From the NCBI GenBank assembly GCA_029942065.1, contig JAPYTY010000058.1:1-9804 (forward strand): 9,804 bases of DNA, written 5' to 3'. Of this stretch, positions 6,391-9,804 are shown piece after piece. Position numbers and translations under genes: made by a program. How positions within the stretch are numbered: the first letter of the stretch is position 1; each line of letters opens with the position of its first letter. The notes beneath the pieces are model-generated. The model saw only the letters and a list, made by a program, of their open reading frames with translations. It searched no databases and was not told the origin of the DNA. This DNA comes from Acidobacteriota bacterium. Lineage in GTDB: Bacteria > Acidobacteriota > UBA6911 > RPQK01 > JADFOI01.

Positions 6391-6446
6391 CTCTGTGTCT
6401 CTGTGGTGAAAATGTAAAAAGAGTTCTTGGCGCCTTTGTGGTGAAA
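6391..6446 (+). repeat. TGTGGTGAAA-type dispersed repeat
   Basis: TGTGGTGAAA occurs at 6402-6411 and 6437-6446, with CTCTGTGTCT and TTCTTGGCGCCTT around them. Similar TCTGTGTCTCTGTGGTGAA-like strings are a familiar dispersed non-coding motif of environmental bacterial genomes (from memory). It lies just after the end of the LLM gene. The rest of 6308-6390 shows nothing recognisable beyond the palindrome fragment. Confidence 0.45.
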
Positions 6447-6451
6447 CCGGG

Positions 6452-7486
6452 CTAAAGAAAATGCGGAAGGACCTCTTCGCCCAATAATGTCACGGTGCGC
6501 TGGGCCAGTTCCAATGGCATATTACCCATGCTGATTCGCAGATTGAACTGATTGACCCCGGCCTCTTCATGGTACCGTTTAAAGCTCTCCAGGCATCTCT
6601 TGGGACTTCCAACCACGACGATTTCCTCTCCGACCAACTCGAAAAGATCTTGCTGGGGATCCAGGGTGTTTCCCTGGTTGTCTTCGATTAGTCCCATCTT
6701 CCCGTAGAAGTTGAGCACCTCACTCACATAGGGCTTGCCCTCGATTCTTGCCTGCTCATCGGTCTCAGCCAGAAAGGTGGTTCGATTGACGGCCACCGTG
6801 GCCTCGGAAGGATCCTTACCACTGGCAGAGAGGAGTTCCCGGTAACGGCGGGCCTGTTTCTTGACGACTTCCAGATGATACTGGGTGGCACCGTACCAGG
6901 CATCGCCCAGTTGGGCCGCACGCTGGACGGAGCGACGAATCTTTCCACCCACCCAGATGGGAGGCCCTCCGGGTTGGATGGGACCCGGATAAACGTTTCC
7001 CTTTACGTTGAAGTGCTGGCCCTCGAATCCTTCCTCTCCACCCCACAACTTCTTGAGCAGAACAAGTGCCTCGTCCATCCGCGAACCGGCCTCCTCCGGA
7101 GGGACTCCATATCTTTTCATCACTCCCGGGCTCCCCACTCCTACCCCGAGAATGAACCGTCCCCCGGAAATCTGATCCAGAATTAGTCCATCGTAGGCCA
7201 GCTTGAGAGGATGCCAGAGGGGCAGCAGGGTGATGCCGGTGCCCAGCCGGAGCCGGGTGTGCCTGGCCAGGGCCGTCAAGATCAGAAGGGGTGAGGGAAC
7301 GTGTCCGGGTTCGGCAAAACGCGGACGGTTCTCTCCCGCCCAAACCGAATTGAACCCGTACTGCTCGGCCAGCTTCAACAAACCGACATAATCATCCAGA
7401 AGGGAGTCCAGCGGTTTCGAGGTACTCCAGAAATCAAGTGCTAAACCAAAGTGAACTGACAGGACTTTTTCCCTCCCTCCTTGCAC
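6452..7486 (-). CDS. LLM class flavin-dependent (FMN or F420) oxidoreductase
   Basis: This is a bacterial-luciferase-like TIM-barrel enzyme of the cytoplasm that uses a reduced flavin or F420 cofactor for redox chemistry. It has about 344 residues, normal for the family. Visible signatures are FGLALDFW at the N-terminal strand, YGFNSVWAGENR (43-54), TRLRLGTGITLLPLWHPL (77-94), the phosphate-loop-like SGGRFILGVGVGSPG (107-121), a YGVPPEEAGSRMDEAL helix (126-141) and PPIWVGG (175-181). FMN and F420 use cannot be told apart by eye, and the substrate is unknown. The start is uncertain. GTG 7486 is the only standard start after an in-frame stop, but the best Shine-Dalgarno (AAGGAGGGAGGG) lies inside the first codons, which would suit a CTG start at codon 9. 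Divergent from the esterase gene. Confidence 0.92.
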   Translation of the reverse strand: MQGGREKVLSVHFGLALDFWSTSKPLDSLLDDYVGLLKLAEQYGFNSVWAGENRPRFAEPGHVPSPLLILTALARHTRLRLGTGITLLPLWHPLKLAYDGLILDQISGGRFILGVGVGSPGVMKRYGVPPEEAGSRMDEALVLLKKLWGGEEGFEGQHFNVKGNVYPGPIQPGGPPIWVGGKIRRSVQRAAQLGDAWYGATQYHLEVVKKQARRYRELLSASGKDPSEATVAVNRTTFLAETDEQARIEGKPYVSEVLNFYGKMGLIEDNQGNTLDPQQDLFELVGEEIVVVGSPKRCLESFKRYHEEAGVNQFNLRISMGNMPLELAQRTVTLLGEEVLPHFL

Positions 7487-7513
7487 ACTGGCTACAAGTC
7501 AAACCCAGTGTTC

Positions 7514-7542
7514 ATCCTAACCGAGGCGGCAAACGAGAACAA
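7514..7542 (-). promoter_or_regulatory. candidate promoter for the LLM gene
   Basis: On the - strand, TTGTTC (7542-7537), a 17-bp spacer and TAGGAT (7519-7514) lie about 28 bases before the GTG at 7486. The spacing is ideal, the boxes match only 3 and 4 of 6. Confidence 0.3.
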
Positions 7543-7561
7543 TAGAGCGTGCCTCGCGCGC

Positions 7562-7595
7562 AGAGAAACTCCTCGCTGACGCTCGGAGTGGAGAA
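7562..7595 (+). repeat. 34-nt hairpin repeat, copy 2
   Basis: Matches the - strand of 1878-1911 at 31 of 34 positions. Stem ACTCC (7568-7572)/GGAGT (7585-7589), loop with CGCTGACGC. The third stem pair is T-A here against G-C in copy 1, a compensatory change. It lies between the LLM and esterase promoters. Confidence 0.6.
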
Positions 7596-7645
7596 GAAGC
7601 AGTGTAGAGGCTCACAGACGTGCGTCCACAGCAAGATCGTTGAAT

Positions 7646-7750
7646 GAGCGGCTTTCGGGAATCGGCGCACTGAGGCGTCTCCCACACTCCGGACACGTGG
7701 AACGTGGAACCTGGAACGTGGAACGCGCTGGTCGAAGACCAGCGGCCGCT
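7646..7750 (-). repeat. dispersed repeat element, copy C (core 7658-7690)
   Basis: Read on the + strand: GAGCGGCTTTC, the 33-bp core inverted relative to copies A and B (GGAAT...ACTCC, inner GGCGC/GCGTC with one wobble), CGGACAC, four heptamers, then a perfect hairpin CGCTGGTC-GAA-GACCAGCG (7726-7744) and GCCGCT. It is nearly identical to copy D at 9536-9622. It lies in the divergent LLM/esterase region, so it is not a gene terminator. The element resembles REP/BIME-type palindromic repeats, with no transposase in view. Confidence 0.75.
7697..7724 (+). repeat. heptamer tandem array, four units (GTGGAAC/CTGGAAC)
   Basis: GTGGAAC, GTGGAAC, CTGGAAC, GTGGAAC in perfect seven-base register between the repeat core and the 8-bp hairpin. 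Copy D has three units at the same place (9581-9601), so unit number differs within one genome. Confidence 0.75.
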
Positions 7751-7767
7751 GCTCCACCTGAAATCAG

Positions 7768-7796
7768 TTGCCTTCGAACTCGGCAGGGATTACGAT
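7768..7796 (+). promoter_or_regulatory. candidate promoter for the esterase gene with dyad over the -10
   Basis: TTGCCT (7768-7773), a 17-bp spacer and TACGAT (7791-7796), each 4 of 6 to consensus, predict a start near 7803 and a leader of about 26 bases holding AAGGAGG. A 5-bp dyad, GGGAT-N7-ATCCC (7786-7802), is centred on the -10 and could be an operator. Confidence 0.4.
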
Positions 7797-7828
7797 TATC
7801 CCTACTTCAAGATAAGGAGGCTTAAGTC

Positions 7829-9478
7829 ATGAACCGAAACATAAATTCACTGACTGCGTTGTGTGTGCTGTGTGCGTCGGTCGCTTACGGAGCAGCCCAG
7901 GGGGCAGAGAATCTGGCACGTGGACAATCCGCCTGTGAAGCCCTGATGTGGACCCGCAATCTGACCATTACCCTGGCACAAGTCGTGGAAGCGGCGGATT
8001 CGACTCCACGCTACTGTTACGTCAAGGGGGTCATCTCACCGGCCATCAGCTACCATGTTCAGCTACCCCTGCCGGAGAACTGGAATGGCCGCTTTGTGAA
8101 ATGGGGAGATGGCGGCAAGGATGGGGACCTGGATTTTGCTGATCACCGGGTGGCTCAAGGCTACGCCGTGGCCAACAGCAATACCGGTCACGACAGCGGC
8201 ACCGAGCCTCGAGCCTCCTTCGGCTTCAACAACCGGCAGGCGGAAATCGATTTCGGCTATCGGGCCATCCACCTAACCGTCAATGCAGCCAGGACGTTGA
8301 TCGAGGCTTACTACCAGCGCCCCCCCAGTTACTCCTATTTTGAGGGCTGCTCCACCGGGGGTCGGCAGGGTTTGATGGAGGCCCAGCGCTACCCCTATGA
8401 TTTTGACGGGATCATTGCCGGCGCGCCCGTTAATTATTACCAGGAATTGAACACCACTCACGTGTTCAATCTGCAGGGCGTGTTCCGGAACGGTCTCGCC
8501 GGCAACCTGGCCTATGACATTAACGGGGATGGCACGCCGGAGAGTCTGACCAAAATCAACATGTTGCGCAACAAGGTGCTGGCCAAATGCGACGCCAACG
8601 ATGGGATCGTCGACGGAGTCATCGATGATCCTCTGAGCTGCAACTTTGATCCCGATCTGGACCTGGCCACGGTGATGTGTTCCGGAGACGTCAACGCCGA
8701 TGAGTGCCTGACCCGGGCCCAGCTTCAGACCATCAAAGATCTTTACCGAGGCAGCTACGACAGCAAGGGAGTCCCCATCTTAAAGGGGAAGCCTCTGGGA
8801 TCGGAATTTTCCTGGCCCTTCAGCGTCATTCCCCACAAAGGAAACTCGATGGCCCCGGCCCGCATGTTCACCTCGGGTGATCATGTCAACTATCTTTTTT
8901 ACGAAACCGACCCGGGGATTACCCCGCCCGATCTTTCCGACCCCTCGCACCATCCCGACAAGACCCGGGTCATTCCGGAGTGGGCCTGGTGGGAATTCAA
9001 TATCGATGACGTCACTGCCGGGGCAGGCGATTTCATGAGGGCCATAACCAACGCCGCCGAGACCGACATGTCGCGATTTCTGCTGGACAACGACGGCAAA
9101 CTGCTCCTTTACCACGGGTGGGGGGACGCCGACGCCCATCCCGAACCCACCCTGGACTACTACAATGAGGTGGTCCGAGACACCTTCAGCGGAGATCTCG
9201 AGCAGGCAAAGAACTACACCCGTCTCTTCATGGCCCCGGGAATGGCCCACTGTGGCGGCGGACCTGGCCCCAACGACTGGGACAAGCTGGCTCCCCTGGT
9301 GGACTGGGTGGAAAATGGCAACCTGCCTGATTATGTCGTGGCTACTCACAAAACAGATGAAGTGGTGGACAACGAGCGGCGTGTCTGCGCCTACCCGCAG
9401 CAAGCAACCTACGTGGGTCCCGCCGGTGGCCAGAACAATCGGGCCAACTGGGTTGAAATCAACTTCACCTGCCGGTGA
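7829..9478 (+). CDS. secreted tannase/feruloyl esterase family protein
   Basis: This is a serine hydrolase of the tannase family (PF07519), expected to cut ester bonds of plant phenolics such as galloyl or feruloyl esters outside the cytoplasm. It has 549 residues. A signal peptide (residues 1 to about 26, ending AYGAAQGAE) is followed by the alpha/beta-hydrolase core. The nucleophile elbow is FEGCSTGGRQG with Ser175, the Asp is in YHGWGDADAHP (Asp433) and the His in MAPGMAHCGGGPG (His474). Cys174 and Cys475 flank Ser and His, the CS-D-HC arrangement known for this family, in which a disulfide ties the triad together. The lid insert holds the conserved CDANDGIVDGVIDDPLSC (254-271), a probable calcium loop. 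AAGGAGG eight bases upstream fixes the ATG. The exact substrate is uncertain. The gene is divergent from LLM and flanked by repeat copies C and D. Confidence 0.93.
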   Translation: MNRNINSLTALCVLCASVAYGAAQGAENLARGQSACEALMWTRNLTITLAQVVEAADSTPRYCYVKGVISPAISYHVQLPLPENWNGRFVKWGDGGKDGDLDFADHRVAQGYAVANSNTGHDSGTEPRASFGFNNRQAEIDFGYRAIHLTVNAARTLIEAYYQRPPSYSYFEGCSTGGRQGLMEAQRYPYDFDGIIAGAPVNYYQELNTTHVFNLQGVFRNGLAGNLAYDINGDGTPESLTKINMLRNKVLAKCDANDGIVDGVIDDPLSCNFDPDLDLATVMCSGDVNADECLTRAQLQTIKDLYRGSYDSKGVPILKGKPLGSEFSWPFSVIPHKGNSMAPARMFTSGDHVNYLFYETDPGITPPDLSDPSHHPDKTRVIPEWAWWEFNIDDVTAGAGDFMRAITNAAETDMSRFLLDNDGKLLLYHGWGDADAHPEPTLDYYNEVVRDTFSGDLEQAKNYTRLFMAPGMAHCGGGPGPNDWDKLAPLVDWVENGNLPDYVVATHKTDEVVDNERRVCAYPQQATYVGPAGGQNNRANWVEINFTCR

Positions 9479-9535
9479 GATAAGGCTGCCCCGCTGACCA
9501 CCAGACCTGCTGACCGGAGGGCAAACCAACGTGCG

Positions 9536-9622
9536 CCTTTCGGAATCGGCGCACTGAGGCGCCTCCCACACTCCGGACACGTGGAACCTGGAACCTGGAA
9601 CGCGCTGGTCGAAGACCAGCGG
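9536..9622 (-). repeat. dispersed repeat element, copy D (core 9542-9574)
   Basis: Same order and orientation as copy C: TTTCGG, 33-bp core, CGGACAC, three heptamers (GTGGAAC, CTGGAAC, CTGGAAC; 9581-9601), then the perfect hairpin CGCTGGTC-GAA-GACCAGCG (9603-9621). Here the hairpin lies 6 bases beyond the stop of the - strand fructose-bisphosphatase gene and could end that transcript, although no T-run follows. It separates the convergent esterase and phosphatase genes. The stretch 9479-9535 holds only a CCGCTGACCAC segment shared with 2369-2379. Confidence 0.75.
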
Positions 9623-9627
9623 TCAGC

Positions 9628-9804
9628 TTATCGATAGAACCGTTCGGCGGTCTCGACATCATCCCGACTGCCGATGATCAACGGCACTCGCTGGTGTAGT
9701 TGGGCGGGTATGATGTCCAGGATTGGCTCTATTCCCGTGCTGGCTCTTCCCTCTGCCTGCCGGGCGATGAAAGCCAAAGGAGCGCATTCCTAAAGCAACC
9801 GCAG
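9628..9804 (-). pseudogene. fbp: class 1 fructose-1,6-bisphosphatase C-terminus with in-frame amber stop (partial)
   Basis: This enzyme removes the 1-phosphate from fructose-1,6-bisphosphate in gluconeogenesis. Only the last 58 codons lie in the window. Read on the - strand they give LRLL, a TAG codon (9792-9790), then ECAPLAFIARQAEGRASTG, ILDIIPAQLHQRVPLIIG and SRDDVETAERFYR before TAA at 9630-9628. The family has LRLLYE.NPLAF.EQAGG.AS.G and LHQRVPLF.GS..DV, so the TAG replaces a conserved Tyr. In pig FBPase numbering (from memory) this is Tyr279, next to Glu280, a catalytic metal ligand, so the truncated product should be inactive. The usual EQAGG also reads RQAEG, suggesting relaxed constraint. 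A base-call error is possible, and only four codons are visible upstream of the stop. Confidence 0.75.

Noticed and set aside
7697..7724. CRISPR-like short repeats
   Set aside because: The seven-base units are directly adjacent with no spacers, and there are no cas genes; it is a tandem heptamer array.
7850..7890. The esterase signal peptide LCVLCASVA resembles translated TGTGTGCTGTGTGCG-type intergenic repeats
   Set aside because: The gene has a clear ribosome site and a normal signal peptide layout, and the DNA match to the TGTGGTGAAA repeat is not close enough to claim that the signal peptide came from a repeat.
1..9804. tRNA or rRNA genes, insertion-sequence transposases, phage integration sites
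   Set aside because: None were seen on either strand: no cloverleaf with a T-loop, no transposase frame and no tRNA-type attachment repeat.

Overview
The window is moderately GC-rich bacterial DNA with long single genes separated by intergenic regions full of dispersed repeats. The gene content suggests a free-living Gram-negative heterotroph: a large TonB-dependent receptor ending in a C-terminal Phe, a second small outer-membrane beta-barrel, an exported amidohydrolase, an exported tannase/feruloyl-esterase-type enzyme and an LLM-class flavin oxidoreductase. This mix is typical of Acidobacteriota and similar soil or marine lineages known mostly from metagenomes. The assignment rests on gene content only and is an inference.

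Layout. 1-1754 (+): C-terminal part of a TonB-dependent receptor. 1755-1927: intergenic repeats and a hairpin. 1928-2335 (-): FxsA family membrane protein. 2336-2611: repeat copy A and a doubtful 34-codon membrane ORF. 2612-3100 (+): nucleoside/guanine deaminase family enzyme. 3121-3167: an AT-rich promoter with two look-alike inverted repeats. 3156-3931 (+): a small beta-barrel gene (PF13557-like) broken by a one-base shift in a run of six C. 4104-6035 (+): signal-peptide-bearing amidohydrolase of the YtcJ type with altered metal-site motifs. 6036-6451: no gene, but repeat copy B, a perfect 22-bp palindrome and other dispersed repeats. 6452-7486 (-): LLM flavin oxidoreductase. 7487-7828: divergent intergenic region with a 34-nt repeat, repeat copy C and candidate promoters on both strands. 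7829-9478 (+): secreted tannase/feruloyl esterase family protein. 9479-9627: repeat copy D. 9628-9804 (-): C-terminus of a class 1 fructose-1,6-bisphosphatase with an in-frame amber codon.

The genes do not form an obvious operon; each intact gene seems to be its own transcription unit. A loose theme is uptake and hydrolysis of organic matter (receptor, exported esterase, exported amidohydrolase, oxidoreductase), but no single pathway can be assigned. The most distinctive signals lie outside the genes. A 33-bp foldable core is present four times, always exactly 33 bp long and twice in each orientation, and two copies carry a variable heptamer array and an 8-bp hairpin. A second repeat pair shows compensatory stem changes. 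A strong promoter with twin TTAG-N6-CTAA dyads appears to drive a leaderless gene. Two broken genes, by frameshift and by amber stop, point either to gene decay or to draft-quality sequence.
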